Part shown: one piece after another, positions 10,621 to 22,141 of the stretch
Layout of the letters: each line of letters starts with the position of its first letter
How positions within the stretch are numbered: position 1 is the stretch's first letter
Origin: Ctena decussata
Taxonomy: Eukaryota; Mollusca; Bivalvia; Lucinida; Lucinidae
Direction: 5' to 3'
Assembly: GCA_963989385.1 (NCBI GenBank)
Contig: OZ022508.1
Coordinates: 49,825,087 to 49,889,086, forward strand
Length of the DNA: 64,000 bases
The notes under the pieces: generated by a model
The model's input: only the letters and a program-made list of their open reading frames with translations
What the model was told of the DNA's origin: nothing
Database searches by the model: none
Program-made: the position numbers and the translations under genes

Positions 10621-11165
10621 TCGAAACGAACAACTAAAACCAATCCATGTCAAAGTGAAACGTGACCTAAAAACACCAGAAAATCTATAATCAACATCAT
10701 CATACAAATGTATGCTTGCCGGTAGGCATGCGCACCAGAACGCACACACTTAAGTAAACCAAAAACCAGCTTTATAGGCAAAGCGGTTCAGAAGTTGGAA
10801 AAAATATCAAATAACTCAAACGCCTCAGCTAAGATCAGATGAAATTTTATGTTTCACCAACTCTAATTTCAACATGACTCTAAATGAACTCAATGAGCCC
10901 AAAGGACCAGAAAATATAATCTGCACTATGATGATGCGCGGGGAGACGTTTTACGGCCGCCACACGGCACAGCTCAAGCTGCAGATAAGATAAAGAATCT
11001 CTGTATAGCGAGATTCCTTGGAAGCAAGGAATACACCAAAGAAATGGAACCCCTTTTTGTGTTTGTTTATATTTGGCATGATAACAGATGTTGGTCTGAA
11101 AGTTTATTCTATACTATGTAATAAGCCGCAAAGATAAAGCTGCAAGTACATGTACAGACATTCGC
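10621..11165. other. Spacer, nothing recognised
   Basis: No gene or repeat recognised; a 'CTCTGTATAGCGAGATTCCTTGGAAGCAAGGAAT'-type local inverted repeat around 11000-11030 is the only structure seen (arms ATTCCTTG / CAAGGAAT). Confidence 0.4.
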
Positions 11166-11335
11166 ACATGTACTAAGGCAGTCTTGGCTGTCCGCATGGA
11201 GGGAGCTAGACTCTTAGTTACTGTTGAACGCTTAAGGAAGAGTCTGATCAGACTGGGCGGATGTCCAGAATGATCTGAGTCTGCGCTGGACGCACAACCA
11301 CGTTGTTGGTTTTCTCGTGTCGCGGCTCATTTATT
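11166..11335. mobile_element. GAGCCGCGACACGA-type hairpin MITE, right half
   Basis: Contains 'GAGTCTGATCAGACTGGG', 'GATCTGAGTCTGCGCTGG' and the end 'TTCTCGTGTCGCGGCTCA', as in the right half of the full copies at 51476-51714 and 57097-57341. The left half is reduced to 'CTTGGCTGTCCGCATGG' near 11186. Confidence 0.75.
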
Positions 11336-12164
11336 TCATGTGACCACCAAAAGACTGTTGAATTAGGAAATACAAATCACAATATTTTATCTTATGGTGA
11401 GTTATGGTGAGTTATTGTATATGTATCTTATGTGTTCTGAGCCCAATTTTCCCCAGTTAAAAAAATAGAACAAGTAACCAACAGAGAATACTGTAATGTC
11501 AAAAACCTTAACAAACTGACAAAAAAAAAACAGTAACTCTGATCAAAATACACTGAAAATGGAAACAATAACACTGATTATTTCTGATATCCCAGCATGT
11601 CTACGGACGAGACATATTTGAAATAAAAATTGTTATTGCAAGAATTCTGTGGGTTTCATTTTTTTAAACTTTAAATTAAGTTAAATAAGTTTATAATGGT
11701 CAAGACACTCATAAAATGTGAACATTAATATAAATAAATAATTTCTAAAAATCAACATGTCTATGGAAAAGACGTATTTGAAACAAAGTTTGTAATTATC
11801 ATACATTTGTAGAAACTGTTTTTGAATTTCTCAGACAGGCTCCGACAAACACAGATATTCATGGCCAAAACTCAGAAAATGTAAGTTACACTGTTACAAT
11901 AACATGAACAATTGCTTTTACCCAGCTTGTCTACGGACAAGACATATTTTTGGCAAAGTTTACAATTGACAAAAGTTTTTATGTTGAAGCTTTCAATGAT
12001 AAGCTCAAACCTACAATATTGTCATCCTATCAAACAGCTGCAAATGATTTGTTTGATATATATAGAAGATCTTACACAGTTGATCATTTCATATGAAATT
12101 CATTACACAAGTCTTCTGCGAGTTTCATAAACTTCATTTGAAATGACTATGAGTATAGTGGTTG
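11336..12164 (+). repeat. Decayed ~165-bp tandem repeat
   Basis: A motif like GTCTACGGACAAGACATATT recurs at about 11599, 11759 and 11930. Related short motifs flank the large tandem-core element (15493 and 18527: 'CCACGGACAGGACA'). No gene; a 72-codon frame at 11912 is chance-like. Confidence 0.5.
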
Positions 12165-12423
12165 TGATTTTGTTGCTTTACGTCCACGGTAAACAGCTAT
12201 GGTCATGTCGGGACGGTTAGTTAACCTAACCACACTATTCCTGGGAAGGCTTAGACCTCCTAGGCGGTTAACCTGACTACGTGCACACACTTTCGCCAGT
12301 AACTGACAACTGCCCTTATTGAATCAGCGGAAGGAGAAACGAAAGTATGTGGCCGTACCGGGTATCGATCCCGGGACCTCTGGCTCTGGAGTCAGACGCG
12401 CTACCGACTGCGCTACGCGGCCC
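12165..12423 (-). mobile_element. tRNA-Trp-like SINE
   Basis: On the minus strand the head reads GGCCGCGTAGCGCAGTCGG, then 'CGTCTGACTCCAGAGCC' and the T arm 'CCGGGATCGATACCCGG'. The D stem, T stem and acceptor ends pair, and CTGACTCCAGA is the anticodon loop of tRNA-Trp (CCA). The anticodon stem is imperfect, and the head runs directly into a body ('TTCTCCTTCCGCTGATTC', 'CATAGCTGTTTACCG') typical of molluscan SINEs, so it is a SINE and not a tRNA gene. Confidence 0.8.
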
Positions 12424-12609
12424 GTATGACTGTCTAAAACATGGTTTTATCGCCTTAAAGATGATCATGATTTCAATAGAGAACAACGCTGGAAAGAGTG
12501 CCATCATGATGTTACGCCCAAGTAGCCATGTTTTATGTAATGCATGATGAAATAACAGTAAAGTCAAATGATACTTTACATACCTCCTGTTACTAGTGTG
12601 TAATGTTAT

Positions 12610-13010
12610 GACCCCCTGCGAAAAAGTCATGAATGGTCCAGTAATAGTTCATGAACAGTTCATGAACCATTTCATGAATAGTCCATGAATGGCACATGTC
12701 ATCGCATGACTACTTCATGAGCCAACCAATTTATGAATTATCCAGTTCATGAATTAGTGCTGGGACTATTTTCATGGATGGTTCATGAACCATTATAAGC
12801 CATGAACAATTAATGAGCCAGATAATTCATGTATTATCCATCCATGAATTAGTTTTTGAAATATTTTCAGTGGCAGTTTCTGAAAGATCTGGTTGACGAA
12901 CTCACCATAAACCAGATATTTCATGAACTATCACTCCCGTTTATTTCATGAATCAGATATATGTAGTTTATGAACCATTCAGGAATGACTGTTTAACCAT
13001 GACCTTTTGC
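12610..13010. repeat. TTCATGAA palindrome cluster, left
   Basis: About fifteen occurrences of TTCATGAA or one-base variants (GTTCATGAAC, ATTCATGAA, CCATGAA) are packed at 10-40 bp spacing. Its outer boundary has CCCTGCGAAAAA (12613-12624). The inverse, TTTTTTTGCAGGGAA, bounds the similar cluster at 14468-14780, so the two clusters are probably arms in opposite orientation. Confidence 0.75.
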
Positions 13011-13015
13011 AGGTC

Positions 13016-13788
13016 ACTCAATTGTCCATTTAGGTATATGGAAGAGAAGCAAAATAAGAACCTTACAGTATATTTAATACATGTAGCTTTTAATACCATT
13101 TTGATTTAATTGTGACAGCCATTTTACCAATATTGATGATGGCTTTGAGATTTAATCTTCCAGACGTACGCATGAACCAAGTTTTATGGCTCTAGCCCAT
13201 ACAGTTTCTGAGAAAATGGCCTAAACACGGAAACAAGACAAAAAATAGCAAAGTCAGTCAACCGTAAAATGTAGGTCAAGACTCAATATCGATGACGGCT
13301 TTGAGATCTACTCTACCAGATGTACGCATGAACCAAGTTTCATAGCTCTAGCCTTTATAGTTCCTGAGAAAATGACCTAAACACCAAAACCCGATGAAAA
13401 ATTGCAAAGTCAGTCAACCGTATAATGTGGGTCAAGACTTAGTATTGATGATGGCATTTAGATCTACTTTTCCAGATGTATGCATAAACCAAGTTTCATG
13501 GCTCTAGCCCTTATAGTTCCTGAGAAAATGACCTAAACGCAAAAACCCGATGAAAAATTGCAAATTCAGTCAACCGTAAAATGTAGGTCAAGACTCAGTG
13601 CTGATTATGGCTTTGAGATCTACTCTTCCAGATGTATGCATGAATCTAGACCTTATAGTTTCTGAGAAAATGACCTAAACGCAAAAACTCGACAAAAGTT
13701 TACGCCGACGACGCCGACGACGCCGCCGCCGACGACGACACCGGAAAAGCAATACATATGTCTCGCCTCTGCTTCGCAGGTGAGACAA
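13016..13788 (-). mobile_element. Pearl/Helentron-like tandem-core element
   Basis: Core of about 3.6 units of ~156 bp. The phrase GATGACGGCTTTGAGATC and variants start at 13133, 13289, 13444 and 13601. It is followed by a GACGCC microsatellite (13700-13740) and a terminal hairpin 'GTCTCGCCT' ... 'AGGTGAGAC' at 13759-13787. This is the layout of bivalve pearl elements, read on the minus strand. The opposite end is not clear. The terminus lies about 5 bp from the splice donor of the Gln-rich exon. Confidence 0.75.
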
Positions 13789-13798
13789 CTATACTCAC

Positions 13799-14028
13799 CT
13801 CTTGTAATTGTTTCTGCCTAACAGCCGTGTGATATTGCTGTAAGTGTTGTTGCTGCTGCAACTGTCGCTGATACTGCTGATACTGATGATGTAACTGTTG
13901 TTGTTGTGCTTGTTGAGCTTGTAACTGTTGTTGCATTTGCTGATTACGCAACTGCTGAAGGTAATACTGCTGGAACTGTTGGGATGGATACATGGACTGG
14001 GCATTGTATGCTTGGTTTGAATGGTATA
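13799..14028 (-). CDS. Candidate internal exon encoding a Gln-rich segment
   Basis: The segment is open for 230 nt and encodes YHSNQAYNAQSMYPSQQFQQ, then about 55 residues dominated by Gln, with Leu, Tyr and His, ending RQKQLQE. On the minus strand it is preceded by TTTATACAG (acceptor, 14029-14037) and followed by GAG/GTGAGTATAG (donor, 13789-13798). Gln is coded by a mixture of CAA and CAG, so this is not a simple CAG slip but looks held at protein level. Such segments occur in transcriptional and chromatin regulators and RNA-binding proteins; the gene cannot be named from this exon. No neighbouring exon was recognised, implying introns of many kilobases. A chance spliced appearance is possible. 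Confidence 0.5.
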
Positions 14029-14460
14029 CTGTATAAATGTGATGCTTAAAGACAGAACTAATTTAGTCTGTGATACAGGTCCATTTTAATACCATGCACT
14101 TGTGTGTTTTATATACATGGACAGTAAGCATATCTAATCAAAACCCACAGTTATGAAAGGGCTGATGGAAATTACATAGTATTTGCTCTGCATTCATTTT
14201 TGATTTTTATCTCAGCAAAGATAATATCATAACTCAGTACTAAGAAAAATGAAAAAAAAAGTGAAAAAAAAATAACTTGTTGTTAAAATAAAAGTGTTTT
14301 GTATTGAAAACATAATTGTGATGTAAATCTCATTTTGAAGCTGGTTGCATTGACTGCCTCAGAACATTTGTATAAAATGTTTCCTGAATACCCATATCCG
14401 TTCTGTTATATGAACTTGAGCTGTCATACTTAAGTCATTAGACAAATACAGTGTGAGCTG
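14029..14460 (-). other. Probable intron next to the Gln-rich exon
   Basis: AT-rich, no ORF, no recognised repeat. Confidence 0.4.
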
Positions 14461-14467
14461 TTTCAAA

Positions 14468-14780
14468 GATTAGCTCATGAATTTGCAATTGGTGAAAAAG
14501 GAGCTCATGAATTGTTCAAGAACTATAATTTTATTAACTACATGTTCATGAACTGTTCATGATCTAACCAAGACGTTGTCAATGAACATGACGTTCATTA
14601 AAGGTTAGTTCATGAACTGCAATTATGGTTCATGAACTTACAGCTCACAGTTCATGACTTACAAATCATGACTGTCTCATTATATATTCATTCGCCAAGT
14701 CACTCAGTTCATTTACTGCTCATGAACTACCATGTACTTCATGAACTGTGTGTGAAATCAAGAACTATTTTTTTGCAGGG
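14468..14780. repeat. TTCATGAA palindrome cluster, right
   Basis: Second cluster of GTTCATGAACT, GCTCATGAATT and related palindromes, ending at 'TTTTTTTGCAGGGAA' (14768-14782). Together with 12610-13010 it flanks the pearl-like element and the Gln-rich exon. Confidence 0.75.
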
Positions 14781-14790
14781 AATGTTGTCC

Positions 14791-15540
14791 ATGACTAGCT
14801 TAACCAATATATCCAGACCTTAATGGCTGACCTACCTCGCAAGAATTCAAGTATCTTCTGCTGAAGAATTAGGCACCTCGAGCTCAGTACAAGTACCACA
14901 AACGACTGTTAAAATCCGGTATAGACAATATTTTCCACATCATGGTTGAGGTGCTGAATATAAATAGGTAAAGTGGGAGAAATGATGGTGGAATATAAGG
15001 TGGGCGGTAGGCCGTCTAAAACAGCATTTGGAAAGAGACAATAAGGCTTTTCCCTACTTGTAGACAATGTTTTCATGTCAACGAAAAGATTCTGTAAGCA
15101 ATGATATGCCATAAAACCATAAGTGGTACATCCTGTGCAATGTGTCTTGTAAGTAGATCAACATGATATCTGGAATGCAGGTGTAATGCAGACTTTAAAG
15201 CCATTAAATGTCTTAAGTATATATATTATAGTTGTGAAGAATAAGCAGATGAATTTTTAAAATGCCATTTTAGACATTTTTCATAAATTGCTATTTAAAA
15301 ATTTTTAGAAACAGGGATTTGCTGTCTCTGTTTTTGACAAACTGGACATCTGTGGTGTAAGAAAATGCACCTATCCTCAAAGAAATAGTTTAGTTTTACT
15401 TAAATAGTCGCCTATAGAATCATTTTAACAACCAGAATGCATAACAGTTTGAAAATTTGTGGTTACCAGTCATAGTTTATCCAACTACTGTTGGTCTACG
15501 GACAGGACAATATCTACGGACAAGACAAAATAACATTTTT
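14791..15540. other. Spacer, nothing recognised
   Basis: AT-rich. Only the motif 'CTACGGACAGGACA' next to the following element is notable. Confidence 0.4.
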
Positions 15541-18410
15541 AGCTCACCTGAACCAGCGACTCCGGGGGAGCTTACGGGATGGGAATGCTCCGTCGTCCGT
15601 CTGTCGTCCGTCCATCCACAATTTCAAACGACTTCTCCTCTAAAATAGCTGAACCAATTGTAACCTAACTTCATACGTGGCCCCAAGAGGAAGGGACAAT
15701 GGAAAATTGTTCAACAAAGTCATAATAACATGACCAACATGGCCGCCATGCCCATATATGGTAAAAACCTAAAAAATATTCTTTTCCAGAACCAATAAGC
15801 CGATGGCCTTGAAACTTGGTATGTAGCATTACGTACGCAAGTACTACCAAGATTATTCAAATTATGACCTTGGGTTAACCCTGACCTTTTTTACGGTAAG
15901 GTCAAATTTGCTTCATTGTGCCTTTATATGGGAGAATGCTAGAACATAAGATATCTTGGAAACTTTTGGGCTAAAATCGGTATCTACAGTCATAATAATG
16001 AATTCATTAAGATTCATGAGTAGAAGAGGTCAAGGTCATTCTTTGACCTTTGACCCAGAACTCTCATATTTTGACACTGTCAAACAATCTCCTCAAAAGC
16101 CACTAAGCCAATTGAAACCAAATTTCATATATAACCTCCAGGGATTGAGGGAACATAAAAGTATTCATACGGTCAAGGTCACATGACCAACATGGCCGCA
16201 TCGTCCATATATGGTAAAGACCTTTAAAAATCTTTTTCTCCAGAACCAAATGACCAATGGCCTTGAAACTTGGTATGTAGCATCGAGTACGCAAGTACTA
16301 CCAAGATTATTCAAATTATGACCTTGGCTTGCCCCTTCCTTTTTTTAAAGTAAGGTCAAATTTGCTTCCTTGTGCTTTTATATGGGAAAATGCTAGAACA
16401 TAAGATATCTTTTGGGCTAAAAATCGGTATCTACAGTCATAATAATGAGTACATGAAGATTCATGAGTAGAAGAGGTCAAGGTCATTGTTTGACCTCTGG
16501 CCCAGAACTTTCATATTTTGACAATGTCAAACAATCTCCTCAAAAGCCACTAAGCCAATTGAAACCAAATTTCTTATATAACCTCCAGGGGTTTAGGGAA
16601 CAAACAAGTATTCATATGGTCAAGGTCACATGACCAACATGGCCTCCACGCCCATATATGGTAAAAACCTTTAAAAATCTTCTCCAGAACCAATAAGACG
16701 ATGGCCTTAAAACTTGGTATGTAGCATGGTAAAAACCTTAAAAATCTTCTTCTCTAGAACCAATAAGCCGATGGCCTTAAAATTTGGTATGTAGCATTAG
16801 GTATTCGAGAACTATCAAGATTGTTCAAGTTATAACCTTGGGTTGACCTTGAGTTTTTTACGGCAAGGTCAAATATGGGAAATGCTAGAACATAACATTT
16901 CATGGAAAGTTTTGAAGATTAAGGCCTAAAAATTGGTATATGCAGTCATCTTAATGAGTACATGAAGATTTGTGAGTATAAGAGGTCAAGATCATTCTTT
17001 GACATTTGACCCAGAACTCTCATATTTTGACAGTTTCAAACAATCTTCCCAAAAAAACACTGGACCAATTATAACCAAATTTCATATAGAGCCTCCACTG
17101 AGGGGTTGAGATAATGAAAATTTGTTCAAACGGTCTAGGTCACATTACCAACATGGCCGCCACGCCCATATATATAGTAAAAAATTTTAAAAATCTTCTT
17201 CTCAAGAACCAACTGACCGATGACCTTGAAACTTAATTGGTATGTGGCATTGGGTTCTCCAGTACTATCAAGACGACCTTGGGCTGACCTTGACCATTTT
17301 ACGTCAAGGTCAAATATGGGAAAATGCTACAACATAAGATTTCATGGAAAGAGAGGAAGGTTTAGGCCTAAAAATTGGTAAATAGTTATCTTAATGAGTA
17401 CATAAAGATTCATGAGTACAAGATGTCAATGTCGTTCATTGACCTTTGACCCTGAATTCTCATATTTTGACAATTTCAACGTTCTTCTTAAAAGTCACTG
17501 AGCCAATTGTAACCAAATATCATATAAAGCCTCCAGGGGTTGCGGATACGAAAATTTCTTCAAACGGTCTGGGTCACATGATCAACATGGCTGCTATGCT
17601 CATATATGATAAAAACCTTTAAAAATCTTCCTCTTCAGAAGCAATAGACCGATGGGCTTGAAATATGGTATGAAGCATTGGGTACTCCATTAATATCAAG
17701 ATTGTTCAAATTATGACCTTGGGTTGACCTTGACCTTTTTTACGGCAAGGTCAAATAAGGGAAAATGCTAGAACATAAGATTTCATGGGAAGTTTTGAAG
17801 ATATTGGCCTAAAAATTGGTATGTACAGACGTCTTCATAAGTACATGGAATTTTATGAGTACAAGAGGTCAAGGTCATTCTTTGACCTTTGACCCAGATA
17901 TCTCATATTTTGTCATTTTCAAACATTTCCTCTAAAGTCAAAGGGCCAATTGTAAACAGAATTCATATAGAGCCTCCAGGGGGTGATTGGACAATCGTTT
18001 TGTTCAAACGGTCCAGGTCACATGACCAACATGGCCGCCATACCAATTTATGGTATAAACCTTTAATATTTTCTTCTCCAAAACCAATACACCTATGGCT
18101 TTAAAACTTGGTAAGTAGCATGGAGTACTGGAGTACTACCAAGACTGTTCAAATGATGACCTTGGGTTTACCTTGACCTTTTTTGCGCCATGGTCAAATA
18201 TGGGAAAATAAAATTTCATAAGATTTTGGCCTAAAAAATGGTATATTTGGTTGTCTTAATGAGTGCATGAAGATTTATGAGTACAAGAGGTCATGGTTTT
18301 TCTTTGACTTTTGACACAAGACTCATATTTTGACAATTTCAGACATAAGAAAAAGCCGATTTGGCCGCTTTGGTGAGGTGAGCGATTCAGGGCCTCATGG
18401 CTCTCTTGTT
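15541..18410 (+). mobile_element. Large pearl/Helentron-like element, ~six 440-bp units
   Basis: The left end is TTTTTAGCTCACCTGA with a GGGGGAGCTTACGGG hairpin-like segment, followed by a CGTCCGTCTGTCGTCCGTCC microsatellite. The core has six diverged units of 435-515 bp; each repeats ACATGGCCGCCATGCC (15735, 16190, 16640, 17155, 17590, 18030), 'CTTGAAACTTGGTATG', 'GACCTTGGGTTGACCTTGAC' and 'TCATTCTTTGACCTTTGACC'. The right end is 'GGTGAGGTGAGCG', a small hairpin AGGGCC-TCAT-GGCTCT, then CTTG. The terminal hairpin, insertion next to T-runs and satellite core fit the Helentron-related, non-autonomous pearl type. There is no Rep/helicase ORF, so it relies on proteins made elsewhere. Confidence 0.85.
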
Positions 18411-20150
18411 TTCCTTATTCTGTGGTGGTATTATGTCTTATATGGAATTATCAACAGTTGTATAAAGTCCATTCTTTAATGAGATTTTTCCCCAAAGATA
18501 TGCTACGTCATAGAGAAAAGGGTGTCCACGGACAGGACACTTTTTGCGTGACATTTCACTTGGCTATTTGAAATCCAAATTTTCACTAAATGATAATTGT
18601 TATTCATAATATTGATCATTTTTACACTTAACGAATGTCTGTGGATTGTCTATAACACACTATAAGTACAGGGGATAATAGTTTCACTTATCTAGCAGAT
18701 CAGCTCCTGTTGATATTTCAAAATGTCTCAAGGCGTCACACTTCAGCAATTTAAACTCCAAGACCAGATGTCGTAGCCCATTCAAATAAACTGCATAATA
18801 AAGGGTAAAGAATTTGCTTTCAAACTAAAGTTTTGTTTTTAATTGTGCATCACAGATGGTTTAAACTTTCCTTGTCATAAAAAGTGTATTTATTCAAATG
18901 AAACAGCTAAACACCTGTTTTTTTGTTTGTTTTTTTTTGTTGTTGCTATTTTGGCTATTTAAATTATTATTGTAAATAATGGCTATTCCGATTAACAAAA
19001 CTTTTTGAGGACAGTGAGAGATGCTTGTATCTGACATTCTGCGATGTAGTTTATGTAACTCAGTCATGTAAAATTTGATATTCAAGTGCATAACATAAGT
19101 TAAATTTAAAAATGTGACCTGATCTTGGCTGAGGCGAAAGTAATTGACATCTAGGCCTTCAGTTGTAAGCAAATATGAACATGCTTGTAATAGTTTTCAA
19201 AAAAACGGGTTAACAGTATCAAAGGGAAGTAATTCTTAAGGTAGATGTCAAATACTGAAAAATAAAAGAATTAAATAAATTAAAGAAAGTTCCTGTTACT
19301 TTTCATGGCCATGCCGTAAATAAATATCTAAAATCCTGGATCAGAGCATGGGCAAGCTAGGGGCAATAACTTTGTTACTAATAAATCTAGAGTCACCTAT
19401 TTTTTACCGGAATGGTTTAAGCATCAACTACTAAAACATCAAATACTATAACATAAAATCAGTTTCCTTGGCTTCGTCTTGAAAAAAATCTAAAATCGGT
19501 TTTATTAATGCGACAGTAACTCTGCTAAAACACGGGAACGTAACTCGAAGCTTAGCAATGGCGCGCTTACCGATAAGACGTGTGTGAGAACGTGGCTTAT
19601 TTTTCTTTGGAAAACATGTTTTTTGGTGGATTTCTTCTTTAAATTTGTGACTATTTGAAGGACAATGAAATTTCTCTTTGCTGTGCAATCAATTTAGACA
19701 TTTGGTGTGAATTTCCTGTCAATTCGACATAGTTTTATCTACCAGGTTGGATTTCAGTGTACATGATGGGACATTGAGCATGGGACTTCTCATGTAGGTA
19801 ACGAGTTTATAAGTTAATACTTTGATAAACTTTCAATACTTTGTGAAACCTATGACTTTGTGACTTTAGACATTTTAGGAAATAGTATTATACCGACACC
19901 GACAATGCCGAGTTCTTATCGACAAATGTATTAATCGATTTTGGAGTGAAAATTTTGCAAAATATACATGATTGGTCAATACAGGTCAACACAGGTGAGC
20001 TCAGGTAAATACACATTCACTGGCATTTGGTGTAGACGGATTGCATCTAACTGAAACTGTATGGTTTGACTGTTGGTGTTAAAATTTTACTGTTGGTGTT
20101 AAAATTCTTCTAAAACTATTAAAACTCTGTTGAAATTTATTCTGCATAAA
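18411..20150. other. Spacer, nothing recognised
   Basis: AT-rich. A short direct repeat 'CTGTTGGTGTTAAAATT' occurs twice at about 20069-20106. Minus-strand frames at 18894-19172 and 19446-19688 show no family resemblance. Confidence 0.4.
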
Positions 20151-20500
20151 ATGGCTGATTCCAAAGAGAGTGATGAAAAGGTGTCTCTAATGGATGACAT
20201 ATGCACACCAAAATCTATTATCAAAAGGAAAATGGACGACCGCTCCCCGGCCGATTCTGAAAGTCCGGAGTTGAAAAATCCAATTTACACGACACAGGTT
20301 CCGTGATTAGTCCAAGTGACAGTACAGCTTTTTCTGAAATGGTAACCCGGACATTCAAAGATAAAGACGTCGCGCACGATGTTCGAACAATGGACTCTTC
20401 CAGAGAGTCATTTGCAAAAGAACCTTTTATTTTCAGCAGAATTTATTCATGTTATACGTCAAATGGAAGCTAAAACGCTGCAGAATATGACTGTGTATAT
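20151..20500 (+). pseudogene. LINE ORF1-like N-terminal fragment, frameshifted
   Basis: ATG in good context (AAAATGG) opens MADSKESDEKVSLMDDICTP and continues with KRKMDDRSPADSESPELKN, acidic and Ser-rich like N-termini of LINE ORF1 proteins. The frame is lost at about 20305 and resumes one frame on (VISPSDSTAFSEMVTRTFKD). The coiled-coil and RNA-binding parts are not adjacent. A related fragment starts at 23120. Assignment to ORF1 is inferred from composition; it could be a decayed host exon. Confidence 0.35.
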
Positions 20501-21727
20501 TCTAATTATTTCAAATATACCGTTTTAAAGAGGGACGGCAAAGTTACACGATTTTCGGTCCAAAATCGCATGTCCAGCGTTACATTTTTCAACCACATCC
20601 AATCATAAATGATAAATGAACCGCATAGAACGCAAGAGAATATATCAAATTTTTAAGAGACGTTTGCCATTATGTACGTTTAACGTTTTTTTCCATACGA
20701 GCGACTTTTGAGGTCAGAAAAAATGAAGTTTATTTGTAAATAGAAAATGTCCATCGACAGAAGTAATGTCACCGTTGTTATGAACAAATACATATAAACA
20801 CGGAAGGAAACGGAGAATGGGTAGAATTAAAATATGTTTTAAATGCACAATGGTTACTTTTTTTGGTGCGGTATATTTAATTAAGATTGCTCGTGAATTA
20901 AAAATTTGAAGATGCCAGTTTCAATTTCTCAGTAATTTTCCCATGACGTAAAAACGGCATCCTAATTGATGAACTGCTTTAAGAAAACTTAATTTGTCAG
21001 CTTTTGAATTTTAATTAAGTATGAATTAGCGAAGTTTATAGGAAATGCACATTGTTTTTAGGTTACACAAATATGCAACTTTCTATGTTGCGCTTTAAGT
21101 TTTAGAAATGAAGAATGTTATTTTGATTTCTCACAAAATGTCCCAGGAACGCGATTTTCGTTCTAATGACGAACGGCTATTCCATGCCGTTTGATAATTA
21201 TAGTATGGATGTCCAGCCATTGCTATATAATTTAAAAAAAATCACCGAAAAATAATTCATCACATACAAGCTGCATTAGCACTTTAGTAAAAGGAGACAT
21301 TTTTGTCAATTAGCTACAATTAAGGCAGTTAAGACGATAATAAGAAAGTAACGTATTTAAGGGCTTGTATTATGGACAAGAGAGAGAGAGAGAGAGAAAA
21401 AAAAATAAAGAAAAAGACGCTCACTAAACCTATTAAACGCCAAATTGCATATGTTTATACACTGGCCGTTCGGTATATACGACTGACGATATCAGATGAT
21501 ATGCACCATGACAGTCATCTTCGCTGTGAAGTAAAATGCGCACGTTAAATTTTTCTTTATTTTTTATAATCAAACCAACAATTTAGCGACATCAATAAAT
21601 ACAATCACCTCTCAGTATCTCAAAGTCCTACAATAAAACCACGATTCCACAGCACTGAATTTTAGTGAGTCTTGGGACTCTCAACAATATAAATTGTGAG
21701 GGGAAATTTGAAAACCGTATTTCTTCG
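20501..21727. other. Spacer with short (GA)n
   Basis: Nothing gene-like. A (GA)n tract lies at about 21379-21398. Confidence 0.4.
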
Positions 21728-21832
21728 TTTATAAGATGGAGATTTTTCCCTTCTAACACGATCCAAAAAAATCTAGACGGATCTAGATTTTTTGGATTAT
21801 TTTGAAAGGGCAAACCCCATCTTATGGCGGAA
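21728..21832. mobile_element. ~105-bp hairpin MITE
   Basis: Imperfect palindrome: outer arms ATAAGATGG / CCATCTTAT, inner TTCCCTTC / GAAAGGG, and a core GATCCAAAAAAATCTAGA / TCTAGATTTTTTGGATT around CGGA. It folds end to end and has no coding content. Confidence 0.75.
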
Positions 21833-21989
21833 TTTCTTAAGACTGATTTAGATATTTTGGGTCATTCTCGAGATGGGAACACCCCGTTTTTATAGCCGAA
21901 TAAATACGTTATATATGTATGAAGCGGCGGAACTCAAAGATAACAAAATCACTGCTAATACTGTGCGAATATCACCAGTGGCAGGTTAT

Positions 21990-22088
21990 AATTGAGCCGC
22001 GACCTGCCAAAACCAACAAAGTGGCATGTGCGCGAAGCGAAGACTCAGATCAGCATGGGCATCCCTTCGTCCGGTGTTGCTAATTAGT
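21990..22088 (+). mobile_element. GAGCCGCGACACGA-type MITE, left half
   Basis: 'TGAGCCGCGACCTGCC', 'AAACCAACAAAGTGGC' and 'GACTCAGATCAGCATGGGC' match the left half of full copies at 51476 and 57097; the right half is absent. Confidence 0.75.
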
Positions 22089-22141
22089 GTGGCTGTGACC
22101 CTGCGAGTCTTGCACGTTATACAGCTGTAGTACTTAAAAAA

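Noticed and set aside
12349..12422. tRNA-Trp gene (CCA anticodon) on the minus strand
   Set aside because: The anticodon stem is imperfect and the tRNA-like part continues directly into a SINE body.
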